Assembly: GCF_019793465.1 (NCBI RefSeq)
Contig: NZ_JAILYJ010000019.1
Coordinates: 55,241-119,240 of the forward strand
DNA: 64,000 nt
Origin: Rhizobium croatiense
GTDB lineage: Bacteria; Pseudomonadota; Alphaproteobacteria; Rhizobiales; Rhizobiaceae
Reading direction: 5' to 3'
This document shows, one piece after another, positions 44,145-53,116 of the stretch (the first letter of the stretch is position 1; every line of letters begins with the position of its first letter). Made by a program: the position numbers and the translations under genes. A model generated the notes under the pieces. That model saw only the letters and a program-made list of their open reading frames with translations. It did not search any database and was not told the origin of the DNA.

Positions 44145-44378
44145 TTACCTCTCTGACAATGCGGTTGCCTGCGATCGCGCCAGCTCGCGAATCTCATGAC
44201 GCGCGACGCCTATGTCCGCCAGCTCGCGGTCCGATAGCCACTGTAGTGCCTCTTCTGTTTCGCGCCGTTGCCACCATTGAAGGACGACGGGCGCTCGAAT
44301 TCGTAAAGCTATCAGCTTCGTCAGCACGCTAGGCGCAAAGCGATCCGAGATTTCAGTTTGTCGGAGTTCGAATGTCAT
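44145..44378 (-). CDS. DUF1127 (YjiS-like) small protein (77 aa)
   Basis: The C-terminal half matches the DUF1127 pattern: WWQRRETEEALQWLSDRELADIG, arginine-rich and ending with an aspartate-isoleucine-glycine turn. DUF1127 proteins are common in alphaproteobacteria; some bind RNA and affect phosphate and carbon metabolism. It is cotranscribed with the methyltransferase and divergent from the AraC gene. Confidence 0.8.
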   Translation of the reverse strand: MTFELRQTEISDRFAPSVLTKLIALRIRAPVVLQWWQRRETEEALQWLSDRELADIGVARHEIRELARSQATALSER

Positions 44379-44473
44379 AACTTACGTCCAAGTTGTTCTG
44401 CGGTGATATCAATCTAGTGAAATGCCGTCCGACGTGTTATCGGCAATCTGTCAAATTTTGTCTGTGAGACGCC

Positions 44474-45310
44474 ATGATTGCCCGCGACAACCTGACCAAC
44501 GTTCATCTGCCGGAAGACGGATTTGGAGATTATCCGCACACCGCTGTCGCTCAGGGTGGAGCAGAGCCCGCCGGGCGAACCTACTCCTTTCACACGCACC
44601 ACCGCGCGCAGCTTTTCCAGATCGTGCGTGGTTCGCTAAGGCTGGAGACCGAGCGGGGCTACTTCATCGTTCCACCTGAACGCGCCGTATTCGTGCCGTC
44701 CGGCGTCCTCCATGAAGTGACATACCTGCAGGAGACGGAGCGCAGCTACCTTTTCTTTCGCCCCGACGGGGTCGTGAACCTCCCGTCCCAGGTCTCCGTG
44801 ATCGGTACGACACCGCTCCTGCGCGAACTGATCCTGGCATTCCTGGAGATACCTCGTGCGGACGCCGGTAGTGCTCGTGCCGAACGCCTTGTCGCGGTCA
44901 TTCTCGACCAGCTTGAGACGAGCCCAGCCGCGCCGCTGTCCCTTCCCTCGCCGGGATCCGAACGCCTCCGCAGCATCGCTTCAGACATCCGGAACGAACC
45001 GGGTGCCGATTGGCCACTCGATGAACTTGCGTCACGTGCGGCCATGTCCCCCCGCAGCTTCCAGCGCCATTTCCAATCTGAGACAGGCATGAGTTTCCGC
45101 GCCTGGCGTCAGCAGGCGAAACTCCTCAAAGCAGTGGAGTGGCTCGCCGCCGGCCAAAGCGTCAGCGATATCGCCTTCTCGCTCGGCTACTCGGGCCCCA
45201 GCGCCTTCATTGCGGTGTTCCGGACGGCCTTCGGTGTCTCTCCCGGACAGTACTTTCAGGAAACCTTTCCGGGCCATTGTGCCGGATCCTCCGCGCGGCT
45301 GGCGCAATGA
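44474..45310 (+). CDS. AraC-family transcriptional regulator with cupin sensor (278 aa)
   Basis: The N-terminal cupin-like sensor (FHTHHRAQLFQIVRGSLRLE, FIVPPERAVFVPSGVLHEV) is followed by two helix-turn-helix units in the last 100 residues (ELASRAAMSPRSFQRHFQSE, then VSDIAFSLGYSGPSAFIAVF). The length and order fit the cupin-AraC class. It is divergent from the DUF1127/methyltransferase pair across 95 bp and is its likely regulator. Confidence 0.9.
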   Translation: MIARDNLTNVHLPEDGFGDYPHTAVAQGGAEPAGRTYSFHTHHRAQLFQIVRGSLRLETERGYFIVPPERAVFVPSGVLHEVTYLQETERSYLFFRPDGVVNLPSQVSVIGTTPLLRELILAFLEIPRADAGSARAERLVAVILDQLETSPAAPLSLPSPGSERLRSIASDIRNEPGADWPLDELASRAAMSPRSFQRHFQSETGMSFRAWRQQAKLLKAVEWLAAGQSVSDIAFSLGYSGPSAFIAVFRTAFGVSPGQYFQETFPGHCAGSSARLAQ

Positions 45311-45540
45311 CGCGTCCCAGCGGCGGCTGCCGCGACAAGTTCGAGCGGATCGCCAGCTTGTATCGCGCCTTTGCAGACACCATTCATGGTTGTTAATCGA
45401 ACGCCTATATCTGAGGGCATCATTAACGATATGCGGTTCCATAAATCGTCTTACGCGATATGTTATAACATTACGGGGATCTATTTCCCTGTCCCGGCAA
45501 TCGCCCTCTTCTAGGATTATCAACGGTCAAAGGCATGAGT

Positions 45541-46545
45541 CTAGCGGACCGACATAAAGCCCTTCAGGCTCAGACCCGCCAACAAAATGTAAGGCGGCAT
45601 GGCAAGCGAATAGTGACCACAGTTCAATTTCAATAAATTCGGCCTAGCGTCGGCGTCCTCCAGCCGCTTCGTGAACCTCTCCGATAGCTCCGGCAACACG
45701 ACTTTGTCTCTCTTAGCCAACACGATGTGAAGAGCGAGACTACGCCGTGCTAATAGATGCGCGTAATTTTCCATGTTAAGAGGACACCAGGCCCTTCTTA
45801 GATCACTCAGCTCAATCTCGGGCTCAAAGCTGTCTCTTATCGATCGTGTCGCTCGACCCGTCCAAACCATATCAGCTAGACTCCCCGCCGTGAGAAACAA
45901 CGAGGCTTTGGACACTGCCGGGTCATGGGCTGCGACAATTCCCGCAACCCAGGAGCCCAAGCTCATGCCGAGAACCGAAATTTCTTGATAGCCTTCACTC
46001 TTCAACCAGCGAATGAGCTTTCGTCCATCCAATACTGCCTGTCTTACAGATTGGATCGTTCGGCCCAGATTCGAGCTCAGCATATAATCGGCGTACGCGG
46101 ACTGTGGACGCCTCCGCTCGAAATGATAGGGCATCGCCATTTCGACAACCGTGATGCCACGCCGGGAAAGGTATTTTGCAAGTTGACGATTTCGCGCGCT
46201 TGCATTCCAGTGGTGAAAAACCACCATCGCCTGATCGGACGCCCCGCTTTCTGTGATTTTCGCCCAGACTACATTGTTCTCTTCAATGTCGGTCGCGATG
46301 CCCGACGGAAATTGGAGCCACCCATCGTGCCTTTGAAACCCTTGATCGCTCCCACGCGGCTCCGCGAAGAAGGCAGGATCAACAGCGGCTTGCTCCGCAA
46401 GGCCACAAAACTCTTCGAGGCTTGCGACCTTGTTCGCATCTGGAAACGCACGTTCCGCATCGAGGATGAAAGACGTCGTTTCTTTCCCCTCCTCACCCCG
46501 CTGCGCACGCCGCTCATCCCAACGATCAAGCCAACTATAATACAT
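45541..46545 (-). CDS. Alpha/beta hydrolase fold protein (334 aa)
   Basis: The nucleophile elbow is LGMSLGSWVAG and a late His candidate lies in LNCGHYSLAMPP; an earlier FHHWNASARN probably forms the oxyanion side. The layout recalls ABHD18-like hydrolases. There is no signal peptide, so it is probably cytoplasmic or membrane-associated through its partner. The ATG at 46545 lies inside the last codons of the polytopic membrane protein gene (11-bp overlap), so the two are coupled in translation. Base composition here is visibly lower in GC than in the catabolic regions. The substrate is unknown. Confidence 0.75.
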   Translation of the reverse strand: MYYSWLDRWDERRAQRGEEGKETTSFILDAERAFPDANKVASLEEFCGLAEQAAVDPAFFAEPRGSDQGFQRHDGWLQFPSGIATDIEENNVVWAKITESGASDQAMVVFHHWNASARNRQLAKYLSRRGITVVEMAMPYHFERRRPQSAYADYMLSSNLGRTIQSVRQAVLDGRKLIRWLKSEGYQEISVLGMSLGSWVAGIVAAHDPAVSKASLFLTAGSLADMVWTGRATRSIRDSFEPEIELSDLRRAWCPLNMENYAHLLARRSLALHIVLAKRDKVVLPELSERFTKRLEDADARPNLLKLNCGHYSLAMPPYILLAGLSLKGFMSVR

Positions 46546-48205
46546 GTTGGTTATTTCCTAATTCTGTCGCTCGCGCCCGCCCAAACCCTGGATCAAACAG
46601 GCCATAAATCGCGAAAAGTATTCCGACGCCCAGAAGGATCGAAAATCCAACAATTGCGCCGATGAGCAGGTAGCCAGCAACGATCAGGCCTACGACCGCT
46701 GACATCTTCCAAAAAAGCGTAGGAAACCGACTTCCAACGCCTAAACGGAGGGAGGCAAATAGAAAAACAACACAGGCTGAAACAGCAACAAGAAGGCTGC
46801 TGTAGTGCGTCGGCATTCTATATCCGCTCCCGTCGTTCACTCTGTTGAGCCCACGAAAGACGGAAGACATATCGCTAATCAACCAGGCAACGATGTTCTC
46901 GCTGGTCGATGTGAGGTAAGAGCTTTGAGCCTTCATACATATGGCGATTAGAACCCCCAACACGGTACACCGGAAAGTTTCCCGTATCACCCTCAGGCAG
47001 ATTTCATTGATCTCTTGTTGATCTTCCACCTTCTGTTCATTTTTCAATGCCTCTCCAAGCTTCCAAAGGTCATACACAACCGTGTAGAGCAAAATGAGGC
47101 CTACGAAGAAGAGATAAAAGCAGAGGCACATGTAAAGGTAGGCGATCCCCGTGAACACGATCTCTTCCCACACCGATATAACCTCAGGGCGAATAATTGC
47201 TAACTTGCCCCAATCCACCGCATAGTTGCCACCGCCCTTAATCAACGGGATCAAGCAAACGCCGACCCACTGAAACACACCGGCGACCAGCACACAGATC
47301 AAAAAAACAGACCAATATGTATAGGAGGAAGCCTCCACGTGGCACGCCCAAGCGTGGTCGCTTTCCGGCCGATCGGCCGGTGCGACAAGCTTAAGGCGCG
47401 CCTCATTTTTCCAAAAAGCCAACAGCTCCGTCACGAAAGTTAAAAACAATGGTAGGAACACCATGAAAAGGAGTGTCCAATTCGGAGCCCAAAGAAACCC
47501 GACCTGCTTAACAAGGCCGCCCGCTTGCGCGTAAGTAGCGTTGTGGATCCCCATGATGTACGACAGAAAGCCAAGGGCAGTGGCACCCGCAAACACTGAA
47601 GCTGGCAAATTCAAGGGAAATCCTCGACTGAAAAGCGCTTCCGATCTCCCCGCCAAACCAAAGCGATGAACCGGCCGATTGGCGCTAGCATTGCTTGTCA
47701 GAACTGCCGGGAACTTTGTCTCATCATCAACGCTTGTAGTCGGCGCTGTATCCGGAACCACCAGCGCAGCGCTGCTTCCCGCTTTCTTCAAGTCTCGCCT
47801 CTTGGCTGCCAAACGCGACTGCGCGGCGCTAAGCTCCATCTGCCATTCAGCGGTCGCCACCGGATCATCGCACCCAAAAATCCGCGCTAGCCAACGAATG
47901 TTGGCAGTGCTGATTCCCTTCTCGTTCTCTTGAAACCAAAGCTGCACCGTTCGCAGATCGACCCCGGTCCGGTTAGAATCAATCTGCGAAATTGCCTCTG
48001 ATAGAAGCTCCGGCGTCCATGGACCTGCAGGAAATCCATCATTGCCTAACGGGCGACCCGCCCCCGCAGCCGCCAGCTGTTTGAATAGTTCCTTGAAATC
48101 GCTCCCGTCTTTTGGCGGAGGCACAAAAAATTTTCCGTTCTTTAACAAGGGATTACTGGCCGTGATTTCGTTCCGTTTCGTATCGTATCGTGCCTTTGGC
48201 CTCAA
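46535..48205 (-). CDS. Polytopic membrane protein with regulator-like N-terminal domain (556 aa)
   Basis: Residues 1-150 are soluble. They include TVQLWFQENEKGISTANIRW, which reads like a helix-turn-helix or XRE-like fold, followed by a basic coiled stretch (RLAAKRRDLKKAG). From about 195 on there are roughly eight hydrophobic segments, for example WTLLFMVFLPLFLTFVTELL and VVGLIVAGYLLIGAIVGF. The frame opens at TTG 48205, directly after an in-frame stop, and has no good ribosome binding site, so the exact start is uncertain. It overlaps the hydrolase gene. I recall similar rhizobial plasmid proteins called RcgA-family putative transporters, but cannot confirm this. No function is claimed. Confidence 0.7.
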   Translation of the reverse strand: MRPKARYDTKRNEITASNPLLKNGKFFVPPPKDGSDFKELFKQLAAAGAGRPLGNDGFPAGPWTPELLSEAISQIDSNRTGVDLRTVQLWFQENEKGISTANIRWLARIFGCDDPVATAEWQMELSAAQSRLAAKRRDLKKAGSSAALVVPDTAPTTSVDDETKFPAVLTSNASANRPVHRFGLAGRSEALFSRGFPLNLPASVFAGATALGFLSYIMGIHNATYAQAGGLVKQVGFLWAPNWTLLFMVFLPLFLTFVTELLAFWKNEARLKLVAPADRPESDHAWACHVEASSYTYWSVFLICVLVAGVFQWVGVCLIPLIKGGGNYAVDWGKLAIIRPEVISVWEEIVFTGIAYLYMCLCFYLFFVGLILLYTVVYDLWKLGEALKNEQKVEDQQEINEICLRVIRETFRCTVLGVLIAICMKAQSSYLTSTSENIVAWLISDMSSVFRGLNRVNDGSGYRMPTHYSSLLVAVSACVVFLFASLRLGVGSRFPTLFWKMSAVVGLIVAGYLLIGAIVGFSILLGVGILFAIYGLFDPGFGRARATELGNNQHVL

Positions 48206-48432
48206 TCAAGCTTTTATCAACTCAACGCTTCAATTGTGAACGTTACAACTGCCGCGAGGAGCATTGCGTGTGACCCAAAAAGGTGCTGAACGACGCGGAA
48301 ATCCATCGTCGTCGCTTGAGAGACCAGCGCGATTGCGTGAAAGGAATTTCCGGCCTCATTGAAATTGGACGTTGGCCGGATTTTGGACAGAGCCAGAGGA
48401 GCAAAGCCAATGGCAGCTTTGATAGCCGCTGT

Positions 48433-49023
48433 ATGACCAAAGACCAGGAGCTATTTTCCTTATTTCGCAGAGTCGGTTCCACCGGCCTCGTAATCTTCGA
48501 AAGAGATGGCTTGCTCATGAGACGGAGGGACCCATCGAACCATCTCACGTTGGGGGATATCGACGAAGATTTTGTCCGAATGCTAAGGCGACTGAGAGAG
48601 CTGAACTTCCGCTTTGGCTTTATCTCGGACCAGCGGGGAATGGATGCCTGGTCTTATGGACAACCGGGATTCGCTGCCTTGACCACAGTGCTCGACGAGT
48701 TGCTGAGCATTCACGAGGCTATCCCTGATTTTTGGATGGGATGGAATTTGCTGCCACGGGCCGGAACTGAAGCCAAACATCCAGATGACCATCGTCCAGT
48801 GTCAGTGGTCGACATGATTCTGCGCGCAATCGATTCGTACGATGTCGATAGCAGAAACGCAGTGTTCGTTGGCAATTCCTCAAGGGGTATGCAGGCTGCC
48901 AAACAGGCGAAGATCGCGGCCATCGTTTACCCCGATTGGCGAAACGATAAGGCGAGAGAAATCCAGCGGCTCCATAATACCATCGAACGAATGGTAAGAC
49001 TGGGGCATCGCCGGACCGCTTAA
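48433..49023 (+). CDS. HAD-IIIA-like protein with altered nucleophile (196 aa)
   Basis: The fold follows histidinol-phosphatase/GmhB-type HAD proteins: motif I region VIFERDGLLMRR, motif II FGFISDQRG, and the C-terminal VFVGNSSRGMQAAKQAKIAAI with the acidic motif IV changed to NSS. In active members motif I is DRDG; here the first Asp is Glu, and motif IV lacks its aspartate. It is therefore probably not a normal phosphatase. The start is set at the ATG at 48433; 50 more in-frame residues upstream are not HAD-like. It is divergent from the membrane-protein gene and convergent with the relaxase. Confidence 0.72.
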   Translation: MTKDQELFSLFRRVGSTGLVIFERDGLLMRRRDPSNHLTLGDIDEDFVRMLRRLRELNFRFGFISDQRGMDAWSYGQPGFAALTTVLDELLSIHEAIPDFWMGWNLLPRAGTEAKHPDDHRPVSVVDMILRAIDSYDVDSRNAVFVGNSSRGMQAAKQAKIAAIVYPDWRNDKAREIQRLHNTIERMVRLGHRRTA

Positions 49024-49051
49024 TCACCGCGTCGCTGCAGGGACGCCCAAC

Positions 49052-51076
49052 TCAGCGGCTGCGGTCGCGTTCCTTTTCTTGGGGCGGCCTAAGTTTGATC
49101 GATTTCGGCATCTCGCGATTGCGCTGCTGAGCCTTCGGACGCTCCCGATCGGGCCGATCCGTTTCCGCGCGGTCATGCTCAGCATTAGAACGGCCGATCC
49201 TCGACGCGTCAACGGAGCGGTTGTTCGAACTCTTGTTGACGACGCCCTGTTCGGCGATGTGATCGCGCCCCACAGCCGATTTCGTTTCCAGGCCGTCCGA
49301 GGGACGTTTGCCCCTGCTTGGTTCGCCACGCTCCCGATTCTTGACAACACGCGAATCGAGCTGCAGCCCGACGACCTTGCCGATGATCTTCGTCGCCTGC
49401 TCGAAGAGCAGCCGATCGGTGGGATTGACAATCTTTGCCGCAACGCTGGTGGCGGTGGTCGCCAGGGCCTCCTTCGCAGCTTTTGCCTGTGCGGTACTGA
49501 TGGGTGTGGATCGCAGCATATGTTCTTCACCTTTCTCTCGAGTGGGATCACGCCCTTCGCTTACGGCTGTTTCCAACCGACGGTATTCGCGCTGCAGGCC
49601 GATCGACAGATCGTGACTGAGTTCCCGCGCGGTGCTGGGCGCTGTTCGGTCTCTGGCAATTCCTTCCAGCATTTGAATGACACGCCCGACGGAGCGCCGG
49701 CTTTGACCGAGCCGCTGTCTTGCCTCTTCAAGCCTCGGCGCGGTCGGCGTATCGCGAAGCTTGGAGATCACCTTTTCGACGACATTACTTGGCGCTGTCG
49801 CGCCCATACGACGAAATATCTCCCACTCCCATCGTTTGACAGGTGGTGGACCAGCACGCTCGACGCGCTTTTGACGATCGATCGCTATTCCGCGCTCCCG
49901 CGCCTTTTCGGCGAAGCGGGTGCGCCACTCGGTGAAGTCACGGATATTGGGATTGAGCATCCTGCCGCCGCAGTTACGCAGCGCGACCATCACATGCAGG
50001 TGCGGATGCTTGTCTGGGTCGTTACGGTTGTGGATAGCGTATGCATAGCGGTGACCTGAGAACTGCTCCTTCAGGAAATCGCGGCCAGCGAGGATGAACT
50101 GATCCCGGTCGACATTGGCCGGCCCCGACAGCAACAAATGCATGAAGTCCCGAGGCTGGCGTGTCCGCATGAGCGCCGCGACGATCTTGCCTTCCGCCGT
50201 GAGCTGCTTGTGATCGCTTGTCGTCAACTCGCGCCGAGCGGCGCCTTGATGATAGCGGCCGCTTTTTCCTGGACGTTCCTCTATCTGCGTCTTGGTCGAA
50301 AGCGTCACTTCCGCGCCCCCCCGCTGCATCGCATGCAGGGCCGCCGTGAACCCCTTCGGACCACTCGAAAACTCCACCGGATAGCGCGAGACCACCGCGA
50401 TCCCTTCCGCACGCAACGCCTTGTCCACGCGTGAATCGATCGCATGCACCTCATCGATTTCGGCGGCAATGCGATTATGGCTGCTACGGTCGGATCGGTC
50501 CCTCTTTTCATGCGCAATCACCAAGGCGAAGCTCAAACGGGTTTGGCCTTTCATGCTCTCGCTGACGCTGAACGCGTAGGTTCGATCGGTATCACCAACG
50601 TCGCGGAATCCGTCGGAGGCAAGCGAGCTCAGCGCGCGGGCAACCTGTTCTCGGCCGGTACTCTCGAGCTCATAGGTCAGCCGTAGAACGTCCTTGCTTC
50701 CATTTCGGTTTCCGAACTCGCGCTCCCAGGATCGGACTGCTGCGGTGAGATCGGTGACTTCGCGGCCATCCTGATCATGCGCCTTTTCTTCCTTGCTTTG
50801 ATAGGCGAGCACGTTGCGTGCCGAGGCAGCACCTGCTCCATAGGACAACACCTTGACGACGACCGCGTTGTTGCCATTCGCCCGGCTGAATGCAGTTGCT
50901 GCGCCGGCGTTCCGCCCCGTCGAGGGCATTCCGACGTTTGTCCTCGGCGGCGCCTTTTTTCCTCCCTCACCCCCGCCGCCACGCCGTCGAAGCTCATCCT
51001 CGATGAGGTCGAAATAGCTCGGCAGTCTGCGGCCTTCAGGCCTAGACCCTGAGCGACTTCTGGTGAGGTCGTTCAT
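49052..51076 (-). CDS. Conjugative relaxase, MOBP/VirD2-like (674 aa)
   Basis: Nicks the plasmid at its transfer origin and pilots the strand. The metal-binding histidine triad of HUH relaxases is DKHPHLHVMVAL in the middle third. N-terminal to it are SRANGNNAVVVKVLSYGAG and NVLAYQSKE, a possible catalytic-tyrosine region. The C-terminal 250 residues are basic and low-complexity, with a secretion-signal-like arginine-rich end (PPQEKERDRSR). The gene overlaps the MobC-like gene upstream by 35 bp. It resembles the rhizobial relaxase group I know as MobZ, recalled rather than shown. Confidence 0.82.
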   Translation of the reverse strand: MNDLTRSRSGSRPEGRRLPSYFDLIEDELRRRGGGGEGGKKAPPRTNVGMPSTGRNAGAATAFSRANGNNAVVVKVLSYGAGAASARNVLAYQSKEEKAHDQDGREVTDLTAAVRSWEREFGNRNGSKDVLRLTYELESTGREQVARALSSLASDGFRDVGDTDRTYAFSVSESMKGQTRLSFALVIAHEKRDRSDRSSHNRIAAEIDEVHAIDSRVDKALRAEGIAVVSRYPVEFSSGPKGFTAALHAMQRGGAEVTLSTKTQIEERPGKSGRYHQGAARRELTTSDHKQLTAEGKIVAALMRTRQPRDFMHLLLSGPANVDRDQFILAGRDFLKEQFSGHRYAYAIHNRNDPDKHPHLHVMVALRNCGGRMLNPNIRDFTEWRTRFAEKARERGIAIDRQKRVERAGPPPVKRWEWEIFRRMGATAPSNVVEKVISKLRDTPTAPRLEEARQRLGQSRRSVGRVIQMLEGIARDRTAPSTARELSHDLSIGLQREYRRLETAVSEGRDPTREKGEEHMLRSTPISTAQAKAAKEALATTATSVAAKIVNPTDRLLFEQATKIIGKVVGLQLDSRVVKNRERGEPSRGKRPSDGLETKSAVGRDHIAEQGVVNKSSNNRSVDASRIGRSNAEHDRAETDRPDRERPKAQQRNREMPKSIKLRPPQEKERDRSR

Positions 51077-51434
51077 CGTGTCTCCTGATCAGGTCGGCGA
51101 TAAAGGTCGATGGTCTGACGAAAGCTGCGTCCCTGATTGAATCCAGGGCGTCCATCACCTCGTCCAGCTTCGCGATGATGGCCGCGCCAAGAACGGCTTT
51201 GTCGCGCTCTTCCGACAGAAACTCCTCGCTGCGGAAAGCGAGTTCTCGTAGGAACTGGTGCATGTTTCCCAACTGCCGGTCATGCTCTTCCAGCATCGCT
51301 GGTACATGCATGATCTCCCTGGTAACGATGAGTTTCGCGACAAGGTTGACAGATACACCAAGACGGCTGGCGAGCATCTCCACGTTGTTGAGGACATGGG
51401 CCGGTAGACGGAACATGACGGCCGGTTCGCGCAT
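51042..51434 (-). CDS. MobC-like relaxosome accessory protein (130 aa)
   Basis: A short helical protein with an N-terminal MFRLPAHVLNNVEMLASRLG region and a central acidic coiled-coil-like stretch, a usual form for MobC-type DNA-binding accessories. Its end overlaps the start of the relaxase, so it is coupled to it. Assignment is from position, size and composition; no sequence-specific motif is decisive. Confidence 0.6.
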   Translation of the reverse strand: MREPAVMFRLPAHVLNNVEMLASRLGVSVNLVAKLIVTREIMHVPAMLEEHDRQLGNMHQFLRELAFRSEEFLSEERDKAVLGAAIIAKLDEVMDALDSIRDAAFVRPSTFIADLIRRHDERPHQKSLRV

Positions 51435-51438
51435 CTTC

Positions 51439-51843
51439 CTACAGCCCCCTCGCCTTCAGAGCTTCGAGGATCAACCGGTGGGTCGCCGATGAGAGTTGCT
51501 CATGCCGTTCCAGCGATACGCGGAAAATCTTCGTCAGCACGTCGTCGTCGAGGTAAAGGGAAATACGCTTTCGCTTGACCGATCCGACGTTCATATTGGC
51601 TTGGGCCCTTACCGCCTGTTCTTCCGGAAATTTACTTTTGGCTCGAGGGCGGCGGTGCTCTGACCGTGTTTCCCCCTCGGCGCTCAGCTCTTGCGCTTGA
51701 GGAGGATCCTCCGGCATGAGCTTCTCGAGGTCGAGGCTGGTCGGCATGTAGGAGGTCGCATCCTCCTCCACGTCCCTCGCCTGGTCTTCTCTCGAACGGG
51801 CAAGGGCGAGAATGTTGCCAGCAGCGGTCCGTTCCCTCGACAT
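51439..51843 (-). CDS. Ribbon-helix-helix-like protein in the MOB operon (134 aa)
   Basis: The N-terminal 85 residues look disordered and charged. The C-terminal 50 residues read RISLYLDDDVLTKIFRVSLE followed by a helical tail, the strand-helix-helix pattern of RHH DNA-binding proteins. It lies between parA and the MobC-like gene with very short gaps (5 and 4 bp). It is probably an operon regulator or relaxosome component. Confidence 0.65.
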   Translation of the reverse strand: MSRERTAAGNILALARSREDQARDVEEDATSYMPTSLDLEKLMPEDPPQAQELSAEGETRSEHRRPRAKSKFPEEQAVRAQANMNVGSVKRKRISLYLDDDVLTKIFRVSLERHEQLSSATHRLILEALKARGL

Positions 51844-51848
51844 CGTGC

Positions 51849-52598
51849 TCAGGCAGCCTCCGCCTGCAGGAGACCGATGAATTCGTTGTTGATCTTTTTG
51901 ACCAGATCGATTGCGTCCAGCACGCTTTCTGAGGCGCGCCGCTTGGCCGAGGGGGTCAGCGCCGGATTGTTCTCGATGCTGGCAAGTTTGGAATAAAGCG
52001 ACCCGAAGCCGGCGCCGACGTCGCTGAAGTGATTGCTCTTCCGGATGACCGTGTCCACCATCGGAATTCGGCCGCTCGTCAGGATCGCGTGGACCTCCGG
52101 AAGCGAGCGATTATGCTTGAGGGCGATCATGTCCACATAGTTCCAAATCGCCGCGTACGGGATAGGACCTTGCGCCCGCTTCCTGGAAATCTCCTTCAGG
52201 ATCGTCGCCACCTTGATGGCTGAGGTCGCGGCCGTCGGCTCGGGTATGACGGGAATAAGGACTGCATCGCACTCGTGATAGACCTCGATTGCCCGTTGGT
52301 GGACGTATCCGCCGACATCGTAGATGCGGATATCGGCTGCAGGTGCTTGCTCGAGGCGATCTGCGAACCGGTCGTCAGGCGCGACCCGCAGATGCAGCAG
52401 CCTGCCGTCGGTCGGAAGCAGTCCCCGTTTCATGGAGACATTGTACCAGCGCGTCGACGATTCCTGCTCGTCGCAATCGATGAGCAATGTCCTGTGCCCC
52501 TGCTGGGCGAACTCGGCCGCGAGGTTGACGTTCAAGGTCGATTTCCCGGCGCCGCCCTTGAAGGTCGAGATCGCGAGCGAAAGTGGTTTGCCTGTCAT
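51849..52598 (-). CDS. parA: ParA/MinD-family ATPase of the MOB operon (249 aa)
   Basis: Deviant Walker A ATPase: FKGGAGKSTLNVNLA near residues 14-28, the aspartate-containing LLIDCDEQESS, and IRIYDVGGYVH as the second conserved loop. Small size and the lack of an N-terminal helix-turn-helix place it with type Ib/orphan ParA proteins. No parB follows; an RHH protein is next. It is probably VirC1-like in role, stimulating relaxosome recruitment, rather than plasmid segregation. That is inferred from its place in the operon. Confidence 0.88.
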   Translation of the reverse strand: MTGKPLSLAISTFKGGAGKSTLNVNLAAEFAQQGHRTLLIDCDEQESSTRWYNVSMKRGLLPTDGRLLHLRVAPDDRFADRLEQAPAADIRIYDVGGYVHQRAIEVYHECDAVLIPVIPEPTAATSAIKVATILKEISRKRAQGPIPYAAIWNYVDMIALKHNRSLPEVHAILTSGRIPMVDTVIRKSNHFSDVGAGFGSLYSKLASIENNPALTPSAKRRASESVLDAIDLVKKINNEFIGLLQAEAA

Positions 52599-52605
52599 GG
52601 AACCC

Positions 52606-53004
52606 TCAGCCTCGAAGTTTTGCTTGGGCTTGCGCCCGCTGGCGAGCCGCGATCAGATCGTCGTTGATCCTCATCGCTTCGCGCTCGCGGGCTGTGCCTA
52701 CCTTGAGATCCCTCCCCGGCCAGAGTTTCAGGATCGGCACAAGAAGGAGCACGAAGAAGGTGATTGTCGCGCCTTTAAACCAAGCCGACTGCGCATACAG
52801 ACTGGCCGCCCATTCCCAAAGTGCCCGCGTCCATTCCGTTGGGAACAAGAGATACGAAATCGTCAGCGCAAGGGCGTAGGCAACAAAGGCCGCAATCAAA
52901 ACACAGGCGGCCGAGACGACCAGAAAGTTGGCGCTCAAAATCAGGAACCATACCGCCCTGAGGGGGAAGGTCACGATCCTGATGGCCGTTTGCTGTACCG
53001 ACAT
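52606..53004 (-). CDS. Small membrane protein of the MOB operon (132 aa)
   Basis: Two long hydrophobic stretches, WFLILSANFLVVSAACVLIA and ATITFFVLLLVPILKL, flank a short loop, and a basic helical tail (RINDDLIAARQRAQAQAKL) follows. The start is the ATG at 53004 after GGAGAAAGGCAG; the longer frame is unsupported. First gene of the minus-strand operon with parA, the RHH protein, the MobC-like protein and the relaxase. Function unknown. Confidence 0.72.
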   Translation of the reverse strand: MSVQQTAIRIVTFPLRAVWFLILSANFLVVSAACVLIAAFVAYALALTISYLLFPTEWTRALWEWAASLYAQSAWFKGATITFFVLLLVPILKLWPGRDLKVGTAREREAMRINDDLIAARQRAQAQAKLRG

Positions 53005-53116
53005 CTGCCTTTCTCCATGTCCCGATTTCGCGTTTGAACAGACATATCGCAATCGCTTCGACTTTTCCAGACTTGCACTGCAGTATAATTTTGTGCATCA
53101 TCGCCGGAGCCCATTG

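Noticed and set aside
49079..50059. 326-codon plus-strand frame over the relaxase
   Set aside because: Shadow frame of the relaxase gene on the other strand, no domain.
49052..53004. repABC-type replication/partition unit suggested by the ParA protein
   Set aside because: No repB/parB or repC is present and the ATPase lacks the RepA N-terminal features; the operon is a mobilisation operon.
53005..53116. Transfer origin between the MOB operon and the SNase operon
   Set aside because: The position is plausible, but no inverted repeat next to a known nick-site sequence could be recognised by eye, so no oriT is called.
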